A stretch of DNA of 64,000 nucleotides from Diplonema japonicum (lineage: Eukaryota; Euglenozoa; Diplonemea; Diplonemida; Diplonemidae). Both the position numbers and the translations under genes were made by a program. The stretch is taken from contig OZ025648.1 in the NCBI GenBank assembly GCA_964019335.1, positions 62,001-126,000 on the forward strand, given 5' to 3'. The notes under the pieces are model-generated. The model did not search any database. It saw only the letters and a program-made list of their open reading frames with translations, and was not told the DNA's origin. Within the stretch, counting starts at the first letter, position 1. Each line of letters opens with the position of its first letter. Shown here one piece after another: positions 22,795-37,700 of the stretch.

Positions 22795-25700
22795 TCAAAC
22801 AACGACCTGTGTGAATCTGGTGGTGTCGTGCGGCCGCCGTTCTGCCATCTGGCACAAGCCCATGTACTTCTCTATGGCATCTGTCCTCTGCTTCCGCTTA
22901 CGGGAGTACATTACGATGACAGCAATGCCCAGACACAGGACGACTGCTGTCAGTGCTACTATCATTACAAGCAGGATATTCTTCGTTTTGTTATCGTTAC
23001 TCGCGCTGCTGCCGCTTGTGTCTGTAGGCGGGAGAGGGGGTCCCGACGGCTGCGGTGTCACACCAGTCTCATTGTACTGCCGTGCCTCCCCGCACGTCCA
23101 CCTCAGCTTAAACCCCTTCGCCACCCCGCCACTGTTCGTTGTGAACCTCATCACAGTGTTCCCCTTCCATGTCACTCTGTTGGGCATCGATGTCCCGCTC
23201 AGCTGTGTGGCCACCCCGTCCTCGTCAGTCACTGTCAGCAGATCGCGCCCACCTTCCGTGTCGAGCAACAGCCATTCGATGTTCACGTATCTCGCACATG
23301 TTACTCTCCAACACTTGTCCTCATCGTTCTGATAGCTTCCTCCCCCTACTGGATAGTCGATTGCTCCACCAGCTGCACTCGTGTCCAGCACGTAGTTTCC
23401 AAAACAAGTTGCTGCGCTCCCAACACGAGCCCCGCATGTGTAGCTAAAGCTGAAGCCGTCTTTACCAATCCCCGAGTTTGAGTAGAATCGCAACTTCACA
23501 TTTCCTTTCAACGACACAGCACTAGGTATCGCGATCCCTGAGTAGCTCATAACGCTGCCTAGCCCGTCTGTAAACACCAGCATATCCTGCTCACCCTTAG
23601 TGTTGAAAGCTAACCAATTTATGTTCACGTAGTCACTGCATGTGATTTGCCAACACTTATTATCGTTAGCGGGGTACGTCTGTCCTATCGGGTAGTCTAG
23701 CCTGCCACTTGGGCTGGTAAAGTTACTTTGCACGAGGTTGCCGCAGTTACCATCGTCTCCTTGCTCCTCAGGCCCACAGGTGTATACCAGTTGAAAGTTA
23801 TTCATTGATACCAAAGAATCGCTGCTGAAGCGCATCATCACCTCACCCTTCAACACTTTCACATGGTTTGCTATGTTTGCAGTGATTTCCAGCGTACGGC
23901 CATTACCATCCGTAAGGTACAACTTGTCGTTTGCACCCTCAAAGTCGACCAACGTCCACACGAAGTGTACGTACATGTTGCATGCTAATGACCAACAAAC
24001 TGTGTCATCGTTTTGATACTCCACATCGCTATTAAGGTAGTCAACAATGCCCGATGAACCTAATTCCTTCACCTTACCAAAGCAGTTCTCCTTGCTGCTG
24101 ACTACAGGCGTCATCTCAGCAGTATCAGGACCACACACCCAGCTGAAGGAGAAGCCACTGTTCTGGCTGCTGCTGTCACTTGTGAACCTCATCAGAACGT
24201 TCCCCTGGAAAGCCCTCTCACTCGGGATGCTCGACCCACTGAGGTCTGTCTCCACGCCCATCCCGTCAGTGACCTTCAGTGTGTCGTGTGTGGACTCTGT
24301 GTCGAAGGTGAGCCAGGAGATCACAACGTACTGTGAACAGGTGAATCTCCAGCACTTGCTGTCGTCGTTCGGGTAGTCTGCAGTGCCTGCAGGGTAGTCA
24401 ACCATCCCACTCGCGGCGCTGGTGTCAACAAGGTAGGTGTCAAAGCAGTTTCCTGCTGTCCCGGTCGGAGCAGGACCACACACCCAGCTGAAGGAGAAGC
24501 CACTGTTCTGGCTGCTGCTGTCGCTTGTGAACCTCATCAGAACGTTCCCCTGGAAAGCCCTCTCACTCGGGATGCTCGATCCACTCAAGTCTGTCTCCAC
24601 ACCAAGCCCATTGGTCACCTTCAGAACATCATTCGAAGATTCCGTGTCGAAGGTGAGCCAGGAGATCACAACGTACTGTGAACAGGTGAACCTCCAGCAC
24701 TTGCTGTCGTCGTTCGGGTAATCGGCTGTGCCTGCAGGGTAGTCGACCATCCCACTCGCGGCGCTGGTGTCAACAAGGTAGGTGTCAAAGCAGTTTCCTG
24801 CTGTCCCGGTCGGAGCAGGACCACACACCCAGTTGAAGGAGAAGCCACTGTTCTGGCTGCTGCTGTCACTTGTGAACCTCATCAGAACGTTCCCCTGGAA
24901 AGCCCTCTCACTCGGGATGCTCGATCCACTGAGGTCCGTCTCCACACCAAGCCCATTGGTCACCTTCAGAACATCATTCGAAGATTCCGTGTCGAAGGTG
25001 AGCCAGGAGATCACAACGTACTGTGAGCAGGTGAACCTCCAGCACTTGCTGTCGTCGTTCGGGTAGTCTGCCGTACCTGTGGTTGAGTTAGTAAAAATCA
25101 AAAACCGTGCACTGGACCAAAAAAGGCAAGAAATGACTGAAGCCCCAATTCATTGGAATACCATTCTTAATTTCTCTCGTGTTTTTTTACTATACCCTCC
25201 CCCCCCACTATGCCTTCCATTCATCAATCTTGGCATCCATGGTACTAGGGTTTATGTGTCAGACTGAATTGGCGCCGGGTGTATAGAAGCGGGAACTAAA
25301 AAGGCACAGGGGATGCCCTCAGTGAAAACAGCCCCTCATATACCCCTCACGGGTCCAGGCAGGATCAACACCTAGGGTAGGGTCACAACAGACTACTGCT
25401 AAACGTTGCAAAATCTCACACCCGTGATATGACATTCCCACAAGTAGGGTAGGGCCGTGTCAAGAAGCTAAAGGGACTCATAGAGAAGTACCCAGGAAAA
25501 CCAGTAGAGGTCTTATCAACACCTGCGTCTTCCAAAGGGCAGGGGGACTTCGCTCTGCAAACATAATCTGCCCGCGGGCAAAATTATTCGGGGATCCTTA
25601 CTTTCTCTTGTTGTTTGTGCGTGCCGGGTAGAAACTTGGAGAAGCTTATGAACCCGTAAACACGTTGCCAACGCTCCCCTTTTGTTTAGACAAGTCAAAG

Positions 25701-28700
25701 ACCCGTTCGTTCTTGCAAAAAAGAAGAAGGGGTTCACAGTACTCCAAATAAGAAAAACTCCCACAAAACATTCGTTTGATGATTATGATCATCATATAAT
25801 TTCTTGTTTTTGTTTAAACACACCTGCAGGGTAGTCAACCATCCCACTCGCGGCGCTGGTGTCAACAAGGTAGGTGTCAAAGCAGTTTCCCGCTGTCCCG
25901 GTCGGAGCAGGACCACACACCCAGCTGAAGGAGAAGCCACTGTTCTGGCTGCTGCTGTCGCTTGTGAACCTCATCAGAACGTTTCCCTGGAACGCCCTCT
26001 CACTTGGAATGCTCGATCCACTGAGGTCCGTCTCCACACCAAGCCCATTGGTCACCTTCAGAACATCATTCGAAGATTCCGTGTCGAAGGTGAGCCAGGA
26101 GATCACAACGTACTGTGAACAGGTGAACCTCCAGCACTTGCTGTCGTCGTTCGGGTAATCGGCTGTGCCTGCAGGGTAGTCGACCATCCCACTCGCGGCG
26201 CTGGTGTCAACAAGGTAGGTGTCAAAGCAGTTTCCCGCTGTCCCGGTCGGAGCAGGACCACACACCCAGCTGAAGGAGAAGCCACTGTTCTGGCTGCTGC
26301 TGTCACTTGTGAACCTCATCAGAACGTTCCCCTGGAAAGCCCTCTCACTCGGGATGCTCGACCCACTGAGGTCTGTCTCCACGCCCATCCCGTCAGTGAC
26401 CTTCAGTGTGTCGTGTGTGGACTCTGTGTCGAAGGTGAGCCAGGAGATCACAACGTACTGTGAACAGGTGAATCTCCAGCACTTGCTGTCGTCGTTCGGG
26501 TAGTCTGCAGTGCCTGCAGGGTAGTCAACCATCCCACTCGCGGCGCTGGTGTCAACAAGGTAGGTGTCAAAGCAGTTTCCTGCTGTCCCGGTCGGAGCAG
26601 GACCACACACCCAGCTGAAGGAGAAGCCACTGTTCTGGCTGCTGCTGTCGCTTGTGAACCTCATCAGAACGTTCCCCTGGAAAGCCCTCTCACTCGGGAT
26701 GCTCGATCCACTCAAGTCTGTCTCCACACCAAGCCCATTGGTCACCTTCAGAACATCATTCGAAGATTCCGTGTCGAAGGTGAGCCAGGAGATCACAACG
26801 TACTGTGAACAGGTGAACCTCCAGCACTTGCTGTCGTCGTTCGGGTAATCGGCTGTGCCTGCAGGGTAGTCGACCATCCCACTCGCGGCGCTGGTGTCAA
26901 CAAGGTAGGTGTCAAAGCAGTTTCCTGCTGTCCCGGTCGGAGCAGGACCACACACCCAGTTGAAGGAGAAGCCACTGTTCTGGCTGCTGCTGTCACTTGT
27001 GAACCTCATCAGAACGTTCCCCTGGAAAGCCCTCTCACTCGGGATGCTCGATCCACTGAGGTCCGTCTCCACACCAAGCCCATTGGTCACCTTCAGAACA
27101 TCATTCGAAGATTCCGTGTCGAAGGTGAGCCAGGAGATCACAACGTACTGTGAGCAGGTGAACCTCCAGCACTTGCTGTCGTCGTTCGGGTAGTCTGCCG
27201 TACCTGTGGTTGAGTTAGTAAAAATCAAAAACCGTGCACTGGACCAAAAAAGGCAAGAAATGACTGAAGCCCCAATTCATTGGAATACCATTCTTAATTT
27301 CTCTCGTGTTTTTTTACTATACCCTCCCCCCCCACTATGCCTTCCATTCATCAATCTTGGCATCCATGGTACTAGGGTTTATGTGTCAGACTGAATTGGC
27401 GCCGGGTGTATAGAAGCGGGAACTAAAAAGGCACAGGGGATGCCCTCAGTGAAAACAGCCCCTCATATACCCCTCACGGGTCCAGGCAGGATCAACACCT
27501 AGGGTAGGGTCACAACAGACTACTGCTAAACGTTGCAAAATCTCACACCCGTGATATGACATTCCCACAAGTAGGGTAGGGCCGTGTCAAGAAGCTAAAG
27601 GGACTCATAGAGAAGTACCCAGGAAAACCAGTAGAGGTCTTATCAACACCTGCGTCTTCCAAAGGGCAGGGGGACTTCGCTCTGCAAACATAATCTGCCC
27701 GCGGGCAAAATTATTCGGGGATCCTTACTTTCTCTTGTTGTTTGTGCGTGCCGGGTAGAAACTTGGAGAAGCTTATGAACCCGTAAACACGTTGCCAACG
27801 CTCCCCTTTTGTTTAGACAAGTCAAAGACCCGTTCGTTCTTGCAAAAAAGAAGAAGGGGTTCACAGTACTCCAAATAAGAAAAACTCCCACAAAACATTC
27901 GTTTGATGATTATGATCATCATATAATTTCTTGTTTTTGTTTAAACACACCTGCAGGGTAGTCAACCATCCCACTCGCGGCGCTGGTGTCAACAAGGTAG
28001 GTGTCAAAGCAGTTTCCCGCTGTCCCGGTCGGAGCAGGACCACACACCCAGCTGAAGGAGAAGCCACTGTTCTGGCTGCTGCTGTCGCTTGTGAACCTCA
28101 TCAGAACGTTTCCCTGGAACGCCCTCTCACTTGGAATGCTCGATCCACTGAGGTCCGTCTCCACACCAAGCCCATTGGTCACCTTCAGAACATCATTCGA
28201 AGATTCCGTGTCGAAGGTGAGCCAGGAGATCACAACGTACTGTGAACAGGTGAACCTCCAGCACTTGCTGTCGTCGTTCGGGTAATCGGCTGTGCCTGCA
28301 GGGTAGTCGACCATCCCACTCGCGGCGCTGGTGTCAACAAGGTAGGTGTCAAAGCAGTTTCCCGCTGTCCCGGTCGGAGCAGGACCACACACCCAGCTGA
28401 AGGAGAAGCCACTGTTCTGGCTGCTGCTGTCACTTGTGAACCTCATCAGAACGTTCCCCTGGAAAGCCCTCTCACTCGGGATGCTCGACCCACTGAGGTC
28501 TGTCTCCACGCCCATCCCGTCAGTGACCTTCAGTGTGTCGTGTGTGGACTCTGTGTCGAAGGTGAGCCAGGAGATCACAACGTACTGTGAACAGGTGAAT
28601 CTCCAGCACTTGCTGTCGTCGTTCGGGTAGTCTGCAGTGCCTGCAGGGTAGTCAACCATCCCACTCGCGGCGCTGGTGTCAACAAGGTAGGTGTCAAAGC

Positions 28701-31700
28701 AGTTTCCTGCTGTCCCGGTCGGAGCAGGACCACACACCCAGCTGAAGGAGAAGCCACTGTTCTGGCTGCTGCTGTCGCTTGTGAACCTCATCAGAACGTT
28801 CCCCTGGAAAGCCCTCTCACTCGGGATGCTCGATCCACTCAAGTCTGTCTCCACACCAAGCCCATTGGTCACCTTCAGAACATCATTCGAAGATTCCGTG
28901 TCGAAGGTGAGCCAGGAGATCACAACGTACTGTGAACAGGTGAACCTCCAGCACTTGCTGTCGTCGTTCGGGTAATCGGCTGTGCCTGCAGGGTAGTCGA
29001 CCATCCCACTCGCGGCGCTGGTGTCAACAAGGTAGGTGTCAAAGCAGTTTCCTGCTGTCCCGGTCGGAGCAGGACCACACACCCAGTTGAAGGAGAAGCC
29101 ACTGTTCTGGCTGCTGCTGTCACTTGTGAACCTCATCAGAACGTTCCCCTGGAAAGCCCTCTCACTCGGGATGCTCGATCCACTGAGGTCCGTCTCCACA
29201 CCAAGCCCATTGGTCACCTTCAGAACATCATTCGAAGATTCCGTGTCGAAGGTGAGCCAGGAGATCACAACGTACTGTGAGCAGGTGAACCTCCAGCACT
29301 TGCTGTCGTCGTTCGGGTAGTCTGCCGTACCTGTGGTTGAGTTAGTAAAAATCAAAAACCGTGCACTGGACCAAAAAAGGCAAGAAATGACTGAAGCCCC
29401 AATTCATTGGAATACCATTCTTAATTTCTCTCGTGTTTTTTTACTATACCCTCCCCCCCCACTATGCCTTCCATTCATCAATCTTGGCATCCATGGTACT
29501 AGGGTTTATGTGTCAGACTGAATTGGCGCCGGGTGTATAGAAGCGGGAACTAAAAAGGCACAGGGGATGCCCTCAGTGAAAACAGCCCCTCATATACCCC
29601 TCACGGGTCCAGGCAGGATCAACACCTAGGGTAGGGTCACAACAGACTACTGCTAAACGTTGCAAAATCTCACACCCGTGATATGACATTCCCACAAGTA
29701 GGGTAGGGCCGTGTCAAGAAGCTAAAGGGACTCATAGAGAAGTACCCAGGAAAACCAGTAGAGGTCTTATCAACACCTGCGTCTTCCAAAGGGCAGGGGG
29801 ACTTCGCTCTGCAAACATAATCTGCCCGCGGGCAAAATTATTCGGGGATCCTTACTTTCTCTTGTTGTTTGTGCGTGCCGGGTAGAAACTTGGAGAAGCT
29901 TATGAACCCGTAAACACGTTGCCAACGCTCCCCTTTTGTTTAGACAAGTCAAAGACCCGTTCGTTCTTGCAAAAAAGAAGAAGGGGTTCACAGTACTCCA
30001 AATAAGAAAAACTCCCACAAAACATTCGTTTGATGATTATGATCATCATATAATTTCTTGTTTTTGTTTAAACACACCTGCAGGGTAGTCAACCATCCCA
30101 CTCGCGGCGCTGGTGTCAACAAGGTAGGTGTCAAAGCAGTTTCCCGCTGTCCCGGTCGGAGCAGGACCACACACCCAGCTGAAGGAGAAGCCACTGTTCT
30201 GGCTGCTGCTGTCGCTTGTGAACCTCATCAGAACGTTTCCCTGGAACGCCCTCTCACTTGGAATGCTCGATCCACTGAGGTCCGTCTCCACACCAAGCCC
30301 ATTGGTCACCTTCAGAACATCATTCGAAGATTCCGTGTCGAAGGTGAGCCAGGAGATCACAACGTACTGTGAACAGGTGAACCTCCAGCACTTGCTGTCG
30401 TCGTTCGGGTAATCGGCTGTGCCTGCAGGGTAGTCGACCATCCCACTCGCGGCGCTGGTGTCAACAAGGTAGGTGTCAAAGCAGTTTCCCGCTGTCCCGG
30501 TCGGAGCAGGACCACACACCCAGCTGAAGGAGAAGCCACTGTTCTGGCTGCTGCTGTCACTTGTGAACCTCATCAGAACGTTCCCCTGGAAAGCCCTCTC
30601 ACTCGGGATGCTCGACCCACTGAGGTCTGTCTCCACGCCCATCCCGTCAGTGACCTTCAGTGTGTCGTGTGTGGACTCTGTGTCGAAGGTGAGCCAGGAG
30701 ATCACAACGTACTGTGAACAGGTGAATCTCCAGCACTTGCTGTCGTCGTTCGGGTAGTCTGCAGTGCCTGCAGGGTAGTCAACCATCCCACTCGCGGCGC
30801 TGGTGTCAACAAGGTAGGTGTCAAAGCAGTTTCCTGCTGTCCCGGTCGGAGCAGGACCACACACCCAGCTGAAGGAGAAGCCACTGTTCTGGCTGCTGCT
30901 GTCGCTTGTGAACCTCATCAGAACGTTCCCCTGGAAAGCCCTCTCACTCGGGATGCTCGATCCACTCAAGTCTGTCTCCACACCAAGCCCATTGGTCACC
31001 TTCAGAACATCATTCGAAGATTCCGTGTCGAAGGTGAGCCAGGAGATCACAACGTACTGTGAACAGGTGAACCTCCAGCACTTGCTGTCGTCGTTCGGGT
31101 AATCGGCTGTGCCTGCAGGGTAGTCGACCATCCCACTCGCGGCGCTGGTGTCAACAAGGTAGGTGTCAAAGCAGTTTCCTGCTGTCCCGGTCGGAGCAGG
31201 ACCACACACCCAGTTGAAGGAGAAGCCACTGTTCTGGCTGCTGCTGTCACTTGTGAACCTCATCAGAACGTTCCCCTGGAAAGCCCTCTCACTCGGGATG
31301 CTCGATCCACTGAGGTCCGTCTCCACACCAAGCCCATTGGTCACCTTCAGAACATCATTCGAAGATTCCGTGTCGAAGGTGAGCCAGGAGATCACAACGT
31401 ACTGTGAGCAGGTGAACCTCCAGCACTTGCTGTCGTCGTTCGGGTAGTCTGCCGTACCTGTGGTTGAGTTAGTAAAAATCAAAAACCGTGCACTGGACCA
31501 AAAAAGGCAAGAAATGACTGAAGCCCCAATTCATTGGAATACCATTCTTAATTTCTCTCGTGTTTTTTTACTATACCCTCCCCCCCCACTATGCCTTCCA
31601 TTCATCAATCTTGGCATCCATGGTACTAGGGTTTATGTGTCAGACTGAATTGGCGCCGGGTGTATAGAAGCGGGAACTAAAAAGGCACAGGGGATGCCCT

Positions 31701-34700
31701 CAGTGAAAACAGCCCCTCATATACCCCTCACGGGTCCAGGCAGGATCAACACCTAGGGTAGGGTCACAACAGACTACTGCTAAACGTTGCAAAATCTCAC
31801 ACCCGTGATATGACATTCCCACAAGTAGGGTAGGGCCGTGTCAAGAAGCTAAAGGGACTCATAGAGAAGTACCCAGGAAAACCAGTAGAGGTCTTATCAA
31901 CACCTGCGTCTTCCAAAGGGCAGGGGGACTTCGCTCTGCAAACATAATCTGCCCGCGGGCAAAATTATTCGGGGATCCTTACTTTCTCTTGTTGTTTGTG
32001 CGTGCCGGGTAGAAACTTGGAGAAGCTTATGAACCCGTAAACACGTTGCCAACGCTCCCCTTTTGTTTAGACAAGTCAAAGACCCGTTCGTTCTTGCAAA
32101 AAAGAAGAAGGGGTTCACAGTACTCCAAATAAGAAAAACTCCCACAAAACATTCGTTTGATGATTATGATCATCATATAATTTCTTGTTTTTGTTTAAAC
32201 ACACCTGCAGGGTAGTCAACCATCCCACTCGCGGCGCTGGTGTCAACAAGGTAGGTGTCAAAGCAGTTTCCCGCTGTCCCGGTCGGAGCAGGACCACACA
32301 CCCAGCTGAAGGAGAAGCCACTGTTCTGGCTGCTGCTGTCGCTTGTGAACCTCATCAGAACGTTTCCCTGGAACGCCCTCTCACTTGGAATGCTCGATCC
32401 ACTGAGGTCCGTCTCCACACCAAGCCCATTGGTCACCTTCAGAACATCATTCGAAGATTCCGTGTCGAAGGTGAGCCAGGAGATCACAACGTACTGTGAA
32501 CAGGTGAACCTCCAGCACTTGCTGTCGTCGTTCGGGTAATCGGCTGTGCCTGCAGGGTAGTCGACCATCCCACTCGCGGCGCTGGTGTCAACAAGGTAGG
32601 TGTCAAAGCAGTTTCCCGCTGTCCCGGTCGGAGCAGGACCACACACCCAGCTGAAGGAGAAGCCACTGTTCTGGCTGCTGCTGTCACTTGTGAACCTCAT
32701 CAGAACGTTCCCCTGGAAAGCCCTCTCACTCGGGATGCTCGACCCACTGAGGTCTGTCTCCACGCCCATCCCGTCAGTGACCTTCAGTGTGTCGTGTGTG
32801 GACTCTGTGTCGAAGGTGAGCCAGGAGATCACAACGTACTGTGAACAGGTGAATCTCCAGCACTTGCTGTCGTCGTTCGGGTAGTCTGCAGTGCCTGCAG
32901 GGTAGTCAACCATCCCACTCGCGGCGCTGGTGTCAACAAGGTAGGTGTCAAAGCAGTTTCCTGCTGTCCCGGTCGGAGCAGGACCACACACCCAGCTGAA
33001 GGAGAAGCCACTGTTCTGGCTGCTGCTGTCGCTTGTGAACCTCATCAGAACGTTCCCCTGGAAAGCCCTCTCACTCGGGATGCTCGATCCACTCAAGTCT
33101 GTCTCCACACCAAGCCCATTGGTCACCTTCAGAACATCATTCGAAGATTCCGTGTCGAAGGTGAGCCAGGAGATCACAACGTACTGTGAACAGGTGAACC
33201 TCCAGCACTTGCTGTCGTCGTTCGGGTAATCGGCTGTGCCTGCAGGGTAGTCGACCATCCCACTCGCGGCGCTGGTGTCAACAAGGTAGGTGTCAAAGCA
33301 GTTTCCTGCTGTCCCGGTCGGAGCAGGACCACACACCCAGTTGAAGGAGAAGCCACTGTTCTGGCTGCTGCTGTCACTTGTGAACCTCATCAGAACGTTC
33401 CCCTGGAAAGCCCTCTCACTCGGGATGCTCGATCCACTGAGGTCCGTCTCCACACCAAGCCCATTGGTCACCTTCAGAACATCATTCGAAGATTCCGTGT
33501 CGAAGGTGAGCCAGGAGATCACAACGTACTGTGAGCAGGTGAACCTCCAGCACTTGCTGTCGTCGTTCGGGTAGTCTGCCGTACCTGTGGTTGAGTTAGT
33601 AAAAATCAAAAACCGTGCACTGGACCAAAAAAGGCAAGAAATGACTGAAGCCCCAATTCATTGGAATACCATTCTTAATTTCTCTCGTGTTTTTTTACTA
33701 TACCCTCCCCCCCCACTATGCCTTCCATTCATCAATCTTGGCATCCATGGTACTAGGGTTTATGTGTCAGACTGAATTGGCGCCGGGTGTATAGAAGCGG
33801 GAACTAAAAAGGCACAGGGGATGCCCTCAGTGAAAACAGCCCCTCATATACCCCTCACGGGTCCAGGCAGGATCAACACCTAGGGTAGGGTCACAACAGA
33901 CTACTGCTAAACGTTGCAAAATCTCACACCCGTGATATGACATTCCCACAAGTAGGGTAGGGCCGTGTCAAGAAGCTAAAGGGACTCATAGAGAAGTACC
34001 CAGGAAAACCAGTAGAGGTCTTATCAACACCTGCGTCTTCCAAAGGGCAGGGGGACTTCGCTCTGCAAACATAATCTGCCCGCGGGCAAAATTATTCGGG
34101 GATCCTTACTTTCTCTTGTTGTTTGTGCGTGCCGGGTAGAAACTTGGAGAAGCTTATGAACCCGTAAACACGTTGCCAACGCTCCCCTTTTGTTTAGACA
34201 AGTCAAAGACCCGTTCGTTCTTGCAAAAAAGAAGAAGGGGTTCACAGTACTCCAAATAAGAAAAACTCCCACAAAACATTCGTTTGATGATTATGATCAT
34301 CATATAATTTCTTGTTTTTGTTTAAACACACCTGCAGGGTAGTCAACCATCCCACTCGCGGCGCTGGTGTCAACAAGGTAGGTGTCAAAGCAGTTTCCCG
34401 CTGTCCCGGTCGGAGCAGGACCACACACCCAGCTGAAGGAGAAGCCACTGTTCTGGCTGCTGCTGTCGCTTGTGAACCTCATCAGAACGTTTCCCTGGAA
34501 CGCCCTCTCACTTGGAATGCTCGATCCACTGAGGTCCGTCTCCACACCAAGCCCATTGGTCACCTTCAGAACATCATTCGAAGATTCCGTGTCGAAGGTG
34601 AGCCAGGAGATCACAACGTACTGTGAACAGGTGAACCTCCAGCACTTGCTGTCGTCGTTCGGGTAATCGGCTGTGCCTGCAGGGTAGTCGACCATCCCAC

Positions 34701-37700
34701 TCGCGGCGCTGGTGTCAACAAGGTAGGTGTCAAAGCAGTTTCCCGCTGTCCCGGTCGGAGCAGGACCACACACCCAGCTGAAGGAGAAGCCACTGTTCTG
34801 GCTGCTGCTGTCACTTGTGAACCTCATCAGAACGTTCCCCTGGAAAGCCCTCTCACTCGGGATGCTCGACCCACTGAGGTCTGTCTCCACGCCCATCCCG
34901 TCAGTGACCTTCAGTGTGTCGTGTGTGGACTCTGTGTCGAAGGTGAGCCAGGAGATCACAACGTACTGTGAACAGGTGAATCTCCAGCACTTGCTGTCGT
35001 CGTTCGGGTAGTCTGCAGTGCCTGCAGGGTAGTCAACCATCCCACTCGCGGCGCTGGTGTCAACAAGGTAGGTGTCAAAGCAGTTTCCTGCTGTCCCGGT
35101 CGGAGCAGGACCACACACCCAGCTGAAGGAGAAGCCACTGTTCTGGCTGCTGCTGTCGCTTGTGAACCTCATCAGAACGTTCCCCTGGAAAGCCCTCTCA
35201 CTCGGGATGCTCGATCCACTCAAGTCTGTCTCCACACCAAGCCCATTGGTCACCTTCAGAACATCATTCGAAGATTCCGTGTCGAAGGTGAGCCAGGAGA
35301 TCACAACGTACTGTGAACAGGTGAACCTCCAGCACTTGCTGTCGTCGTTCGGGTAATCGGCTGTGCCTGCAGGGTAGTCGACCATCCCACTCGCGGCGCT
35401 GGTGTCAACAAGGTAGGTGTCAAAGCAGTTTCCTGCTGTCCCGGTCGGAGCAGGACCACACACCCAGTTGAAGGAGAAGCCACTGTTCTGGCTGCTGCTG
35501 TCACTTGTGAACCTCATCAGAACGTTCCCCTGGAAAGCCCTCTCACTCGGGATGCTCGATCCACTGAGGTCCGTCTCCACACCAAGCCCATTGGTCACCT
35601 TCAGAACATCATTCGAAGATTCCGTGTCGAAGGTGAGCCAGGAGATCACAACGTACTGTGAGCAGGTGAACCTCCAGCACTTGCTGTCGTCGTTCGGGTA
35701 GTCTGCCGTACCTGTGGTTGAGTTAGTAAAAATCAAAAACCGTGCACTGGACCAAAAAAGGCAAGAAATGACTGAAGCCCCAATTCATTGGAATACCATT
35801 CTTAATTTCTCTCGTGTTTTTTTACTATACCCTCCCCCCCCACTATGCCTTCCATTCATCAATCTTGGCATCCATGGTACTAGGGTTTATGTGTCAGACT
35901 GAATTGGCGCCGGGTGTATAGAAGCGGGAACTAAAAAGGCACAGGGGATGCCCTCAGTGAAAACAGCCCCTCATATACCCCTCACGGGTCCAGGCAGGAT
36001 CAACACCTAGGGTAGGGTCACAACAGACTACTGCTAAACGTTGCAAAATCTCACACCCGTGATATGACATTCCCACAAGTAGGGTAGGGCCGTGTCAAGA
36101 AGCTAAAGGGACTCATAGAGAAGTACCCAGGAAAACCAGTAGAGGTCTTATCAACACCTGCGTCTTCCAAAGGGCAGGGGGACTTCGCTCTGCAAACATA
36201 ATCTGCCCGCGGGCAAAATTATTCGGGGATCCTTACTTTCTCTTGTTGTTTGTGCGTGCCGGGTAGAAACTTGGAGAAGCTTATGAACCCGTAAACACGT
36301 TGCCAACGCTCCCCTTTTGTTTAGACAAGTCAAAGACCCGTTCGTTCTTGCAAAAAAGAAGAAGGGGTTCACAGTACTCCAAATAAGAAAAACTCCCACA
36401 AAACATTCGTTTGATGATTATGATCATCATATAATTTCTTGTTTTTGTTTAAACACACCTGCAGGGTAGTCAACCATCCCACTCGCGGCGCTGGTGTCAA
36501 CAAGGTAGGTGTCAAAGCAGTTTCCCGCTGTCCCGGTCGGAGCAGGACCACACACCCAGCTGAAGGAGAAGCCACTGTTCTGGCTGCTGCTGTCGCTTGT
36601 GAACCTCATCAGAACGTTTCCCTGGAACGCCCTCTCACTTGGAATGCTCGATCCACTGAGGTCCGTCTCCACACCAAGCCCATTGGTCACCTTCAGAACA
36701 TCATTCGAAGATTCCGTGTCGAAGGTGAGCCAGGAGATCACAACGTACTGTGAACAGGTGAACCTCCAGCACTTGCTGTCGTCGTTCGGGTAATCGGCTG
36801 TGCCTGCAGGGTAGTCGACCATCCCACTCGCGGCGCTGGTGTCAACAAGGTAGGTGTCAAAGCAGTTTCCCGCTGTCCCGGTCGGAGCAGGACCACACAC
36901 CCAGCTGAAGGAGAAGCCACTGTTCTGGCTGCTGCTGTCACTTGTGAACCTCATCAGAACGTTCCCCTGGAAAGCCCTCTCACTCGGGATGCTCGACCCA
37001 CTGAGGTCTGTCTCCACGCCCATCCCGTCAGTGACCTTCAGTGTGTCGTGTGTGGACTCTGTGTCGAAGGTGAGCCAGGAGATCACAACGTACTGTGAAC
37101 AGGTGAATCTCCAGCACTTGCTGTCGTCGTTCGGGTAGTCTGCAGTGCCTGCAGGGTAGTCAACCATCCCACTCGCGGCGCTGGTGTCAACAAGGTAGGT
37201 GTCAAAGCAGTTTCCTGCTGTCCCGGTCGGAGCAGGACCACACACCCAGCTGAAGGAGAAGCCACTGTTCTGGCTGCTGCTGTCGCTTGTGAACCTCATC
37301 AGAACGTTCCCCTGGAAAGCCCTCTCACTCGGGATGCTCGATCCACTCAAGTCTGTCTCCACACCAAGCCCATTGGTCACCTTCAGAACATCATTCGAAG
37401 ATTCCGTGTCGAAGGTGAGCCAGGAGATCACAACGTACTGTGAACAGGTGAACCTCCAGCACTTGCTGTCGTCGTTCGGGTAATCGGCTGTGCCTGCAGG
37501 GTAGTCGACCATCCCACTCGCGGCGCTGGTGTCAACAAGGTAGGTGTCAAAGCAGTTGGCGGAGGTACCAGTTACGACACCGCAGGTGAAGGACAGTGTG
37601 AAGCCATCACCAGTGGAGGATGAGTCAGAGGTGAAGTGCAGCGTTGTGTCACCAGTGGCGATGAGCGTTGCAGGCAGGGAAGATCCCGTGACCTCTGTGG

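Noticed and set aside
24126-37553. CRISPR-like or satellite interpretation of the tandem array
   Set aside because: The period is 2,127 bp with 345-bp sub-modules that encode CUB domains; there are no short repeats with unique spacers.
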